Of a stretch of DNA of 64,000 nucleotides, positions 27,395-36,542 are shown piece by piece (positions within the stretch are counted from its first letter, which is position 1; each line of letters begins with the position of its first letter). The notes under the pieces were generated by a model. That model ran no database searches, had not been told where the DNA came from, and saw nothing but the letters and a program-made list of their open reading frames with translations. Origin of the DNA: Pelagimonas sp. (GTDB taxonomy: Bacteria; Pseudomonadota; Alphaproteobacteria; Rhodobacterales; Rhodobacteraceae); NCBI GenBank assembly GCA_025210265.1, contig JAOASD010000029.1, positions 62,001-126,000 on the forward strand, given 5' to 3'. A program made the position numbers and the translations under genes.

Positions 27395-28653
27395 CAGCGT
27401 TCCTCCTCCAGCACCGCAGCGATGGCGATCAGGGCCAGGATCGGCAGGTTCTTCAGCAGGCCGCCCAGCGGCAAAAGCCACAGGAACGGGGCCAAGAGGG
27501 TAAAGGCCAGTGTGTATATCAGCACCATCCCCGCCTGTAACCCCGCCAGCAATCTGGGCCTTATCCCGCGCAGCAGGGCGTAAGCGATGGCCAGATCGAC
27601 CACCCCGCCGCCGCGCGCCATCAGAATCGCCAGTGTGTCGGGCAGGGCAGGAACCAGTGGCAAAAAGTGGTCCGAGGGCAGGAACAGCCCCAACAGCCCC
27701 GAGGCCAGCCAAAGCAACGCCAGTACAATTCGCAACACAGGCCGCATCAGATACAGCCGCGCCTGCCACAGATCCTGGGTGCCTGCCGGGCGGGTGCGCA
27801 GGAATTCTGTGAACCCGCGCGCTTGCGGGTGGGCATTGGCTGCCAGGACGCTGTGGGACAATTGTGCGACGGCGGTGGCCGAAATCGGGCCCAGTTGCAT
27901 GAGGTCTCCGACCTGTCCCAGTTTGCGGGCGATCGGCAGGGGCAGTCGCAGGAGGCGTGCTGGGTTCAGGCCAAGCCAGCCGCGATAAGCGGACAGCATG
28001 TCTGCCTGTGTGACGGTCTGCGGACCGCCGATCTCTTGCAGAGCATGGTCTTGGTGGTGGCCTTGCAGGCAGCTGTCAACAATCCTTGCCAGATCCGCCA
28101 CATGCACCGGGTTGAACTGCTGCGTTCCGTCCCCGACCACGGGCGTCACAAAAGGCAGGGCAGAAAGCGCGCGGGCCAGGGAGGAGCCGCCATAAGATGT
28201 GTCCCCCAGCACCAGTCCGGGGCGCAGTATGGTCATGCTATGTTTGCTCGCCAGCGCCTCACCTTTGCGCCGATAGCGGGCGAAATCTGTTTCGGAAACG
28301 TCGATCCCAACGGCCGAAATCAGGACGCCGCGCGCCTGCGGCCCCAGTGCCTTATAAAGCGCAGCGGGGGCGGTCAGATGCACCGCATTGTAAATGCTGT
28401 CAGAGGCGTTCAACACCCCGGCAGCATTGACAAAATGCGTGACGCCCGCGACCTGCGACTGCCAGAAATCGGCGCTGGCCGCGTCTGGCTGTGTCAGATC
28501 TGCCTTCAGCACCTCAAACCCCATCGCTGCCAGCCGCTCGGGGCGGCGCGCATGGGCAAGTACCTGCCAGCCTGCATTACGCAGCTCAAAGGCGATGTGG
28601 CGACCTATAAACCCATCTGCCCCCAGCACCAGAACTTTGCCGGGGTCGGCCAT
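27394..28653 (-). CDS. SDR-family dehydrogenase fused to a DoxX-like membrane domain
   Basis: A 419-residue fusion. Residues 1-285 form an atypical short-chain dehydrogenase/NDUFA9-like Rossmann domain, with nucleotide loop VLGADGFIGRHIA at about 8-20. It includes the LRPGLVLGDTSYGG and VHVADLA segments but lacks an obvious YxxxK pair. Residues about 300-419 hold four hydrophobic helices of the DoxX-like type. The fusion occurs in other proteobacteria next to DUF2269 genes and is thought to be a membrane-bound, quinone- or redox-linked reductase; the substrate is unknown. ATG 28653 lies four bases after the LysE gene stop. Confidence 0.82.
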   Translation of the reverse strand: MADPGKVLVLGADGFIGRHIAFELRNAGWQVLAHARRPERLAAMGFEVLKADLTQPDAASADFWQSQVAGVTHFVNAAGVLNASDSIYNAVHLTAPAALYKALGPQARGVLISAVGIDVSETDFARYRRKGEALASKHSMTILRPGLVLGDTSYGGSSLARALSALPFVTPVVGDGTQQFNPVHVADLARIVDSCLQGHHQDHALQEIGGPQTVTQADMLSAYRGWLGLNPARLLRLPLPIARKLGQVGDLMQLGPISATAVAQLSHSVLAANAHPQARGFTEFLRTRPAGTQDLWQARLYLMRPVLRIVLALLWLASGLLGLFLPSDHFLPLVPALPDTLAILMARGGGVVDLAIAYALLRGIRPRLLAGLQAGMVLIYTLAFTLLAPFLWLLPLGGLLKNLPILALIAIAAVLEEER

Positions 28654-28657
28654 CGGC

Positions 28658-29281
28658 TCAGGCCGCACGGCGCAGCGAGGCGGTCAGCAGCCCCATGGCC
28701 ACCAGCGTCGCGCCCCCCGCGCGGGTGATCCAGGTGATCACGCCGGGGCGTTCGATGCGCGCGCGCAGCCGGGCCGCCAGCAGGGCATAGGCCAGCGCGT
28801 TCAGTGCCGCCAACGCGACAAATGTGGTGATCAGGATGGCGAATTGCGGGGCCAGCGCCGCGTCGCTGGTGATGAATTGCGGCACAAAGGCGATGAAAAA
28901 GCCGATGCTTTTGGGGTTCAGCGCCGTGACCGTGGCATTGTGCCAGAACACACCTTTGGCGCTCACCTCGGTTTCGGGCAGGGCCAGCCCGTTTGTCGGG
29001 GCCGATCGCAGCAGCTTGATCCCCAGCCAGACCAGATAGGCCGCGCCGACCCATTTCAACACGCTGAACAACAGGGCCGATGTGGCGACCAGCGCGCCCA
29101 AACCCACCAGCGACAGGGTCATGGCGATGAAATCCCCCAGCGCCACACCCGCGACCGAGGCCAGCGCCACCGCGCGCCCCTTTGACAGGGCATAAGAGAG
29201 GACCAGCAAAACTGTCGGTCCGGGGATCAGAAGAAGCGCCATGGAGGCGGCGCAAAAGGCAAGCCAAAGATCAAGTTCCAT
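28658..29281 (-). CDS. LysE-family amino-acid exporter
   Basis: A 207-residue membrane protein with about six helices. It has the family opening LLLIPGPTVLLVLSYALSKGR, followed by AGVALGDFIAMTLSLVGLGAL, both defining the RhtB/LysE group. Such proteins export amino acids or related compounds; the specific substrate is not predictable. It is the first gene of a probable four-gene unit with the SDR-DoxX fusion, DUF2269 and apt, with gaps of 4, minus 1 and 9 bases. Confidence 0.92.
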   Translation of the reverse strand: MELDLWLAFCAASMALLLIPGPTVLLVLSYALSKGRAVALASVAGVALGDFIAMTLSLVGLGALVATSALLFSVLKWVGAAYLVWLGIKLLRSAPTNGLALPETEVSAKGVFWHNATVTALNPKSIGFFIAFVPQFITSDAALAPQFAILITTFVALAALNALAYALLAARLRARIERPGVITWITRAGGATLVAMGLLTASLRRAA

Positions 29282-29312
29282 GGCGCCATCAATCCCTGCG
29301 CGCGCGCATTGG

Positions 29313-30311
29313 TCAACCCGCCAATTTGCGCATCATAGCCTCTAGCGGGCCGCGTCTGGCGACCCGCTGCCAGAGGGTGGCGTAGATCAGGCTCAGCGCG
29401 CAGAAAATCAGCGCCGCATAAAACGCGCCCATGCTGGACAGGGTGCCGCCCAGCAGGCCCAGTGCCTCCAGCGCCCCCATGCCCAGCAGGATATGCGCGA
29501 TATAGAGCGTCAGGCTCTGCCGGCCCGTGGCGGCGAAACTTGATAATACTGCGCCGGGTTGCGCGGGAGACAGCCGCAGGATCAACCCGGTGACTGCCGC
29601 CGCGCTGGCCCCGGCGGACAGCATGTAAAAGGGCGAGGGCGGGATCGGGCTGGTGCCCAGCAGGGCGGATAGCTCTGGGTCGGAGGTGGCCAGTCCGGGC
29701 AGCAAGGTCAGGGCAGCCACGCCCGTGCCGATCCAGATCAGGCGATGCTGCACCACGCGCGCCGCCAGATCCAGCCGCGCCAGCGCCATGCCGAAAAACA
29801 GGAAGGCGATCCAGGGCAACACCGGGTGCCAACCATTATACAGGCTATGACGGGCAAAGCCGGGCAGGGTCCATAGGCCTTCATAGCTGAGGCTGTCCCA
29901 GTCCCAGCCCGCATCGTAATTCAGCGTGACCAGCAGGATCAGCGCCAGCCCCAAAACCGCCGCGATCAGGACGCTCAGCTGTCTGGCCGAGGCGCGCAGA
30001 AATGGCAGCGCGCCGATGAAATACAGGGCGTAGAAATGCAGGATATCCGCGTCAAACACCGTCATGTTGAGCAGGCCGAGCACAAACAGGAACACAGCCC
30101 GACGCGCCAGCAATGCAGGCCCGGCCCCGGACAGCGCCACGCCAATCCCGGCCAGTACGACAAACAGCGCTGCGGCGCGCCCCTCTAGCGCGTGAACCAG
30201 TGCTGTGGCGGGGTCTGGGCCATCCGTGACCTCGGCCGCGATGCGGAAATTGACCAGAACCATGCCGAAAAAGGCAAAGGCACGGGCGATGTCCAAACCG
30301 TGCAACCGCAT
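29313..30311 (-). CDS. DUF418/acyltransferase-like membrane protein
   Basis: A 332-residue protein with about ten membrane helices. The opening MRLHGLDIARAFAFFGMVLVNF is shared by DUF418 and heparan-glucosaminide acetyltransferase-like proteins, and the late segment FAATGRQSLTLYIAHILLGMG is the usual DUF418 C-terminal block. Function is unknown; a role in modifying an envelope component is possible. ATG 30311 is selected because conservation starts at MRLHGLD; the upstream 13 codons in frame are not family-like. It is 51 bases downstream of mtnP on the same strand. Confidence 0.82.
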   Translation of the reverse strand: MRLHGLDIARAFAFFGMVLVNFRIAAEVTDGPDPATALVHALEGRAAALFVVLAGIGVALSGAGPALLARRAVFLFVLGLLNMTVFDADILHFYALYFIGALPFLRASARQLSVLIAAVLGLALILLVTLNYDAGWDWDSLSYEGLWTLPGFARHSLYNGWHPVLPWIAFLFFGMALARLDLAARVVQHRLIWIGTGVAALTLLPGLATSDPELSALLGTSPIPPSPFYMLSAGASAAAVTGLILRLSPAQPGAVLSSFAATGRQSLTLYIAHILLGMGALEALGLLGGTLSSMGAFYAALIFCALSLIYATLWQRVARRGPLEAMMRKLAG

Positions 30312-30362
30312 GACACATACTCCACGAAATGGTGCCGCGCTGAAGTGCACGGCACCTGAAAG

Positions 30363-31238
<876 letters not shown>

Positions 31239-31566
31239 GGTTTGCCCTCATGGCTGCATGTTTCGTTTTGCGTTGGCCGCATGATTGCCCGCTGTCGCGG
31301 GAAAAGAAAAGTGCAGAGGCGGATGGGCGGTGGCCACAGGCGACACTGGCCCCGGCAAAGCGCCCATCCTGCGGGCGGTGGCCGCAGCTGTGCTGCATTT
31401 GCGATGCGCGCGCGGCGCTGTTTGTACAGTATCCACAGGTATGCCGTGCATCTTGCGCCAAAACCGCTATACAGCGCGCAAAGACGGGTCTGTCGGCCAT
31501 GTGCTGGCAATTCATGCTGCGACGCAGTATGGGCCTGATCGCGCTGACAGACATGAGGACAGCCCA
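31239..31566. other. Intergenic region, mtnP-sulP divergent spacer
   Basis: 328 bases between divergent starts. It is GC-rich at first and then more mixed. It is open in several frames, but none has a ribosome site or composition of a gene. AGGACAGCCC just before the sulP ATG gives a ribosome-binding site. Promoters are presumed but could not be pinpointed. Confidence 0.4.
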
Positions 31567-33201
31567 ATGCCCAAGGCTCTTCTGGCGAGCTTCGCCAACC
31601 GTATTTCCGCCCCGGATCTTAGCATTTCGCCCATGGCCAAGCTGACCCCCGGACAGATCCGCACCGATGTGCTGTCGGGTCTGACCGTGGCGCTGGCGCT
31701 GGTGCCCGAAGCAGTCGCCTTTGCCTTTGTCGCCGGGGTGCATCCGTTGGTCGGGCTTTATGCGGCGTTTATGGTCGGGCTGGTGACGGCGGTGCTGGGC
31801 GGGCGTCCGGGCATGATTTCGGGCGCAACCGGCGCGCTGGCGGTTGTGATGGTCGCGCTGGTGGCCGAGCACGGGGTGGAATATCTGTTTGCGACCGTGG
31901 TGCTGATGGGGATCTTGCAGGTGATTGCGGGGGCGATGCATTGGGGCCGGTTCATCCGGCTGGTGCCGCACCCGGTGATGCTGGGCTTTGTGAACGGGCT
32001 GGCCATTGTGATTTTCCTGGCGCAGCTGACACAGTTTCAGGTGCCGGGCACGGCCGAGGTGTCAGGCCATGGCGCATCGGGCGGTCAGTGGCTGTCGGGG
32101 ATGCAGCTCTACACCATGCTGGCCTTGGTGGGGCTTACCATGGCGATCATCTGGCTGTTGCCGCGCGTGACCACGATCATTCCTGCGCCGTTGGCGGGGA
32201 TCGCCGTGACCGCAGGTCTGGTGATTGCGTTCAACCTGGATGTGCCCCGCGTGGGCGACATGGCCTCAATCGAAGGTGGCCTGCCGGCGTTCCACATTCC
32301 GGCGGTGCCGCTGACCTGGGAAACCTTTGAAATCATTCTGCCCTATGCGGTGATCCTTGCGGCGATCGGCCTGATCGAAAGCCTGCTGACCCTGAACCTC
32401 GTAGGTGAGATGACCGGCCAGCGCGGTGGCGCCAGCCAGGAATGCATGGCGCAGGGCGCATCCAACATCGTGACCGGTTTCTTTGGCGGCATGGGCGGCT
32501 GCGCGATGATCGGTCAGTCGATGATCAACGTGAAATCCGGCGGGCGCACCCGCATCGCAGGCGTGGTGGCGGCGCTGTTCCTGCTCAGCTTTATCCTGTT
32601 TGCCTCACCCCTGATCGAGCTGATCCCGCTGGCGGCGCTGGTGGGCGTGATGTTCATGGTGGTGATTGGCACCTTTGCGTGGAACTCGCTGAAAATCATG
32701 CGCAAAGTGCCCCGGATCGACGCTTTTGTCATCGTGCTGGTGACCGTTGTAACCGTGATGGAAGACCTCGCCGTGGCGGTGGTTGTGGGCGTGATCGTGT
32801 CGGCGCTGGCCTATGCCTGGCAGAACGCCACGCGCATCACCGCAACCAAGCGCGAGTCGCGCACCGAAGAAGGCGCGCAGGTCTATGAGATCCACGGCCC
32901 TCTGTTCTTTGGCTCTGCCGAAGGGTTTACCGAACTGTTCGACATCCCCTCCGATCCCGAAGTCGTCATCATCGACTTTGCCGACAGCCGCGTTGCGGAC
33001 CAATCCGCGCTGCAGGCCATCGAAGCGGTGGCGGCGAAATATCAGGCCGCGGGCAAGACGATCCAGCTGCGCCACCTGTCGCGCGATTGCCACCAGCTGC
33101 TGACCAAGGCGGGGCATCTGATGGTGGATAGCGACGACGACCCGGATTACCAGGTCGCGGTGGATTACGGCGTGCGCACGGGCATTCTGGGCGGTCATTG
33201 A
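31567..33201 (+). CDS. SulP-family anion transporter with STAS domain
   Basis: A 544-residue protein. About 10-12 membrane helices (residues about 35-420) contain the SulP opening LSGLTVALALVPEAVAFAFVAGV and the SATGALAVV-type segment ISGATGALAVVMVAL. A C-terminal STAS domain follows (about 440-540: VYEIHGPLFFGSAEGFTELF, then VIIDFADSRVADQSALQAIEAV). SulP carriers import sulfate, bicarbonate or dicarboxylates; the substrate here is not clear. The open frame from 31285 is ignored because conservation begins at MPKALLASFANRI with AGGACAG upstream. An intrinsic terminator follows. Confidence 0.93.
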   Translation: MPKALLASFANRISAPDLSISPMAKLTPGQIRTDVLSGLTVALALVPEAVAFAFVAGVHPLVGLYAAFMVGLVTAVLGGRPGMISGATGALAVVMVALVAEHGVEYLFATVVLMGILQVIAGAMHWGRFIRLVPHPVMLGFVNGLAIVIFLAQLTQFQVPGTAEVSGHGASGGQWLSGMQLYTMLALVGLTMAIIWLLPRVTTIIPAPLAGIAVTAGLVIAFNLDVPRVGDMASIEGGLPAFHIPAVPLTWETFEIILPYAVILAAIGLIESLLTLNLVGEMTGQRGGASQECMAQGASNIVTGFFGGMGGCAMIGQSMINVKSGGRTRIAGVVAALFLLSFILFASPLIELIPLAALVGVMFMVVIGTFAWNSLKIMRKVPRIDAFVIVLVTVVTVMEDLAVAVVVGVIVSALAYAWQNATRITATKRESRTEEGAQVYEIHGPLFFGSAEGFTELFDIPSDPEVVIIDFADSRVADQSALQAIEAVAAKYQAAGKTIQLRHLSRDCHQLLTKAGHLMVDSDDDPDYQVAVDYGVRTGILGGH

Positions 33202-33227
33202 GAGGCCGTACCTAAGGTGAAAATTTG

Positions 33228-33262
33228 AAAGCCCGCGACTTTAGTTGGTCGTGGGCTTTTTG
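33228..33262 (+). terminator. Intrinsic terminator of the SulP gene
   Basis: AAAGCCCGCGAC (33228-33239) pairs with GTCGTGGGCTTT (33248-33259) with one G-T wobble, followed by a T-run. The next 270 bases to the duplicated gene hold no supported feature and have lower GC. Confidence 0.87.
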
Positions 33263-33526
33263 CTGTTCAGCGGGAGGAAAACAGGGCCTTTGGCGTGGAT
33301 AGAGCCGCGATCAGCATTGGCACTGTTCGATCAGATAGAAAAAACGGTTCAGACCTGACGATATGCCAGAGGCGAACTTTGAAAGGCCGTCAGCCAATAA
33401 CAGTTATTTGGACAGAGTTGCCTTTCGCTGCCGCTTCGCCAATGGCCGGGCTTCAAGCATTCAGCGAAATTAGGCCTTGCTGCCTTGTTGGTTTTGGCTA
33501 TTCGTCAACATGAAAACGTAGGTGAA

Positions 33527-34060
33527 GAGTTGATGGAAAGCACGGCAACTATTTTAGCCAATGGAAACAGTTGGGAAATTGTTCCGAGCAGTGCGGCCAC
33601 AGGAATTATCCTTGGCGTGTTGATCATCTATCTATTTTTCCGCCACTTTATGTTCATGCTCCTGTTCACGGACTTAATTTTGGGTGGGCTGCGTAAGCTC
33701 AACTGGTTCCCCAAAGAGGGGAAGCGCATGAAGACGTTTATCCATTTGGTCATCGCGCTGACGTTGGTGCTCGGGTTTTTCTCAGTAGGCAGAGAGTTGA
33801 TGGAAAGCACGAGAACCACTTTAGCTAATGGAAGCAGTTGGGAAATTATTCCAGGCAACACGGGCGCAAGAATTATCCTTGGCGCGTTGATCATCTATCT
33901 ATTTTTTCGCCACTTTATGTTCATGCTCATGTTCACGGACTTAATTTTGGGTTGGCTACGTAAGTTCAACTGGTTTCCCAAAGAGGGGAAGCGCATGAAG
34001 ACGTTTATCCATTGGGTCATCGCGCTAATGTTGTGGTACGGGTTTTTGTCAATTGCGGGT
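33527..34060 (+). repeat. In-frame 267-bp tandem duplication
   Basis: Unit 1 is 33527-33793 and unit 2 is 33794-34060, a period of exactly 267 bases (89 codons) with only scattered substitutions. Ahead of unit 1, ATGAAAACG (33510 region) runs directly into TAGGTGAAGAGTTGATGG. This looks like a third unit start, ATGAAGACG...TAGGCAGAGAGTTGATGG, with its first helix deleted. Confidence 0.85.
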
Positions 34061-34093
34061 TCAGCGGGATGGCTAAAGTTCATTCCACAATAA
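33533..34093 (+). CDS. Membrane protein made of two near-identical tandem units
   Basis: The 186-residue product is built of two copies of one 89-residue unit. Each unit reads roughly ELMES...LANGxSWEI, a membrane helix (IILGxLIIYLFFRHFMFMLxFTDLILG), LRKxNWFPKEGKRMKTFIH, and a second helix. Start choice is uncertain. TTG 33485 opens the frame; ATG 33533 has AGGTGAAG upstream and is used; ATG 33728 follows AGAGGGGAAG and would give a single-unit protein with an N-terminal helix. No family was recognised. GC and codon use are lower than in the neighbours, suggesting recent acquisition. Confidence 0.6.
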   Translation: MESTATILANGNSWEIVPSSAATGIILGVLIIYLFFRHFMFMLLFTDLILGGLRKLNWFPKEGKRMKTFIHLVIALTLVLGFFSVGRELMESTRTTLANGSSWEIIPGNTGARIILGALIIYLFFRHFMFMLMFTDLILGWLRKFNWFPKEGKRMKTFIHWVIALMLWYGFLSIAGSAGWLKFIPQ

Positions 34094-34216
34094 CGACCTG
34101 TGGGGCACGGTGTAGTATTGGTAATTAAGGGCTTAGACCTGCCAATCGCATTTTGACCGTGAGTGAAGGTTTTCGGGTCGTAAAAGACCCGTAAGCTGCA
34201 AGGTCTGGTTCAATTT

Positions 34217-34344
34217 CGAAAAATTATTTTTCGGCGAGCCGTCCTTTCAAAGAAGCCTTCGAGAGGGTTTGAAAGACAGCCGGCCATATCGGACGCGAAA
34301 AATTTTCCAATGGAAAATTTCCAAAACTCTTTGAAAGAGTTTTG
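34217..34344. other. Cluster of four AT-rich inverted repeats
   Basis: There is a 17-bp palindrome CGAAAAAT-T-ATTTTTCG at 34217-34233. CTTTCAAA (34244-34251) pairs with TTTGAAAG (34268-34275). AAATTTTCCA (34300-34309) pairs with TGGAAAATTT (34311-34320). CAAAACTCTTT (34322-34332) pairs with AAAGAGTTTTG (34334-34344). The last lies 9 bases after the flavin reductase stop and may terminate it. Together they could form a structured 3' region or small RNA. No gene is seen in 34094-34352. Confidence 0.6.
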
Positions 34345-34352
34345 ACCCGCGC

Positions 34353-34934
34353 TCAGTCATCCGGGCGGGAAATCGCAAAAAGCTCGGTCACGGTGGCAAA
34401 GTCCCGATATCCCAACCGCGACACTGGGTTAAAGCTCAGCACATCGAACCGGCCCTCTTTCAGGCAGTCTTCGCGGATGTGCACGCCGGTCACTTCGCCC
34501 AGCACCAGATGATTGTCCGCGCCCTTCAGCCTGTGGATCTCCGTCACGCGGCATTCCAGCGAGGCAGGGGCCTGTGCCACGCGTGGGCAGTCGATGGTTT
34601 CGCACTCCGCCTTGGCCACGCCGGTCAGGGCAAATTCGTCTTCGCCGGGTGCCACAGTGGCCGAGCTGGCATTCATCGCCTCTTTCATCGCATGGGCCAC
34701 GACATTCACACAGAACACCCCGGTTTCGCGCAGATTGGTCAGGCTGTCCTTGGTCCCGGTGGAGGAAAACATCACCTGCGGCGGCACATAGGCCACGGCG
34801 TTGAAGAACGAGTAGGGGGCGAGGTTGTCGCCCGTGCTGCCCCGTGTGGAGATCCAGCCAATCGGGCGCGGGGACACGATGGCGTTGAACGGGTTATGCG
34901 GCAGGCCGTGGCCGTCTTCGGGGCGGTAGAACAT
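34353..34934 (-). CDS. Flavin reductase-like (FMN-binding split-barrel) protein
   Basis: A 193-residue protein of the flavin reductase family. The segment SPRPIGWISTRGSTGDNLAPYSFFNAVAYVPPQVMFSS (about residues 20-57) is the family signature for FMN binding. TNLRETGVFCVNVV and the C-terminal SFNPVSRLGYRDF are also typical. It probably binds FMN and reduces flavin or another small molecule. The long upstream open frame is ignored because MFYRPEDGHGLPHNPF is the natural start, with AGGAG upstream. It is divergent from a GNAT gene with 34 bases between starts, so the promoters overlap. Confidence 0.88.
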   Translation of the reverse strand: MFYRPEDGHGLPHNPFNAIVSPRPIGWISTRGSTGDNLAPYSFFNAVAYVPPQVMFSSTGTKDSLTNLRETGVFCVNVVAHAMKEAMNASSATVAPGEDEFALTGVAKAECETIDCPRVAQAPASLECRVTEIHRLKGADNHLVLGEVTGVHIREDCLKEGRFDVLSFNPVSRLGYRDFATVTELFAISRPDD

Positions 34935-34968
34935 CACGTGGGCTCCTGTTTGCGCAAGGATTTTCCCC

Positions 34969-35532
34969 GTGATAGGGCCATCTTCACGCGAATGCACGGG
35001 GGCAGATCTGTTTACGCTGGCACAAGAAACCGAACAGGACTGGTGGGAGGTTGAAGCCCTCTTTGACACCTGTTTTGCGCCCGGCCGCGCGGCGCTGAGT
35101 TCGTATCGGTTGCGCGATGACGTGCCGCCGGTGGCCGGGCTGTGCGTCGTAGCGCGGGACGAGGCCGGGATCCTTGGCGGTGCCATTCGCTATTGGCCGG
35201 TTCTGGTGGGGGACGCGCCTGCGCTTTTGCTGGGGCCCGTGGCGGTGCACCCGACCGCGCAGGGCGAAGGTCTGGGCGGCGCATTGATCCGCGACACGCT
35301 GGAACGCGCGGCGCAGCAGGGCCATGATCGCGTGCTGTTGGTGGGTGATGCACCCTATTATCAACGCTTTGGATTTTCCCGGCTGGATGGGGTGATCATG
35401 CCGCCCCCAACGAACCCCGATCGGGTGCTGGGATTGCCCCTGGTCGAAGGTGCCTGGCGTGGGCTTTACGGGGACGTCACACGTAACGCGTCACCGTTGA
35501 ACAGTCGCTTTGATGCGTCGGAGCGAGGTTGA
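34969..35532 (+). CDS. GNAT-family N-acetyltransferase
   Basis: A 187-residue acetyltransferase. The acetyl-CoA binding motif is LLLGPVAVHPTAQGEGLGGALIRDTLERAAQQG (about residues 85-117), followed by VLLVGDAPYYQRFGF, which places it in the YhbS-like subgroup. The acceptor is unknown. It starts at a GTG (34969) in frame with conservation; no ATG in that frame precedes the family-like sequence. It shares a very short divergent promoter region with the flavin reductase gene. Confidence 0.85.
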   Translation: MIGPSSRECTGADLFTLAQETEQDWWEVEALFDTCFAPGRAALSSYRLRDDVPPVAGLCVVARDEAGILGGAIRYWPVLVGDAPALLLGPVAVHPTAQGEGLGGALIRDTLERAAQQGHDRVLLVGDAPYYQRFGFSRLDGVIMPPPTNPDRVLGLPLVEGAWRGLYGDVTRNASPLNSRFDASERG

Positions 35533-35606
35533 ACAGTGGCGTGATGGGCCGCCTGCTGGCAAGGCCGGAGACAACAGTTTCAGAAGGGCCGTGCCGCTAC
35601 TTTGGT

Positions 35607-35804
35607 CTATCCTCCTTCTGTTTGTTTTTTGGTCATGCCCCTGATCGTTTCACAACTTGCCAAGATGCAGATGATAGAAATGCATATTTCGAGCCAGTCG
35701 GGCTCTAAAACCGCGTTGTATAACAGCACTGACCAGCACGCGATGGTCACTTGATATGCGTAAAACTCGATCAGTTGATAGGGTTTGCTGTCAAAGATGC
35801 TCAT
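35607..35804 (-). CDS. Possible small membrane protein
   Basis: A 65-codon frame starting MSIFDSKPYQLIEFYAYQV, with one or two hydrophobic stretches (about residues 17-32 and 38-52) and a charged tail (MTKKQTEGG). Composition is AT-richer than the surroundings and amino-acid usage looks protein-like. There is no clear ribosome-binding site and no recognised family. It may be a real small gene or a remnant. Confidence 0.35.
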   Translation of the reverse strand: MSIFDSKPYQLIEFYAYQVTIACWSVLLYNAVLEPDWLEICISIICILASCETIRGMTKKQTEGG

Positions 35805-35822
35805 TGGGTTCCGCAGGTTCCT

Positions 35823-36044
35823 TCATCGGGCCAGAATATCCCGTGCAAATGTAAGGTCGTATCCATCAAACAGGGCCACATCGTAGGGGCGAAGCGTCAA
35901 ACAGACTGCAGCCAAAAATTGGGGGTGCATTCCGAGCATGGTAGGCGGGTCAGGTACATTTGCCCAAGCTAATGTGCGATGGTTAACGAAGTCTTTAGGC
36001 CTTGCGGCGCACTGCGGGCCGTGTCGCCTGATGAAATGCCGCAA
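35823..36044 (-). CDS. Possible small protein or gene remnant
   Basis: A 73-codon frame 18 bases upstream of the small membrane protein frame on the same strand. Its second half (MHPQFLAAVCLTLRPYDVALF, about residues 39 on) looks more protein-like than the first half. No family was recognised. It could be the broken start of a larger gene whose remainder is lost. Confidence 0.25.
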   Translation of the reverse strand: MRHFIRRHGPQCAARPKDFVNHRTLAWANVPDPPTMLGMHPQFLAAVCLTLRPYDVALFDGYDLTFARDILAR

Positions 36045-36369
36045 TCTGTGCGTCAGGCTTTTCCAGCCAGCGGCGGGTGCGCCTGATCCTTGGTGGGATG
36101 CCGCAGTGTCTGAACTGAATTTATTCTGAATTTAGTGGAAAACTGCGTTCAATTTTACGCTCGCTTAAGAAAACTACCTTAGATCTGGAACGGACGGGGC
36201 GTGAATCGCTCGGTAAGCCATCTGGCGCAACTGTTCTTGGGGTCTGTCACTCTCCGAATTCGGGCAGGCCTGTCGACGGAAAGCGGGGCAGGTGGAAAGG
36301 CGCGCAGAATGTGCGCAAACAGCGGGTCTTGCTAAAAGGTAAGGGCCAGGACTGGTGTCATAGACTTTG
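36045..36369. other. Gene-poor stretch ahead of an orphan terminator
   Basis: About 325 bases with no frame that looks coding. Because a terminator reading rightward closes it (36370), a small rightward transcript could lie here. I recognise no known RNA family (checked by eye against SRP, RNase P, tmRNA and 6S cores). Confidence 0.3.
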
Positions 36370-36406
36370 CGCCCGGATCGCGAAAATGGCGATGCCGGGC
36401 GTTTTT
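36370..36406 (+). terminator. Orphan rightward intrinsic terminator
   Basis: CGCCCGG (36370-36376) pairs with CCGGGCG (36395-36401), extended by inner pairs, and is followed by TTTTT. The T-run is only on the plus strand. No plus-strand gene ends nearby (the GNAT gene ended 840 bases earlier). Confidence 0.7.
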
Positions 36407-36462
36407 CTGCGTCGCGCCGGTGATGTCACGCAATGCGGGCGCATCTGAGGCAGCTGATTTGA

Positions 36463-36530
36463 TGGCGGGGGAGGGGCGCTGCCCCCGCGCCTGCGGCGCT
36501 CCCCCGGAGTATTTTGGCCAAGAAGAAACC
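36463..36530. repeat. GC-rich intergenic repeat of the Rhodobacteraceae type
   Basis: The stretch has GGGGGAGGGGCGCTGCCCCC followed by a GC hairpin and ending CGGAGTATTTTGGCCAAGAAG. From memory, this kind of sequence, with the GGAGTATTT-GCCAAGAAGAA ending, recurs between genes in many Rhodobacteraceae genomes. Only one clear copy is in this window, next to the 3' end of ptsP. Confidence 0.55.
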
Positions 36531-36542
36531 CCAGGGTGGGGG

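Noticed and set aside
36370-36406. Terminator of ptsP
   Set aside because: The T-run is on the plus strand while ptsP is transcribed on the minus strand, so it cannot work as an intrinsic terminator for ptsP.
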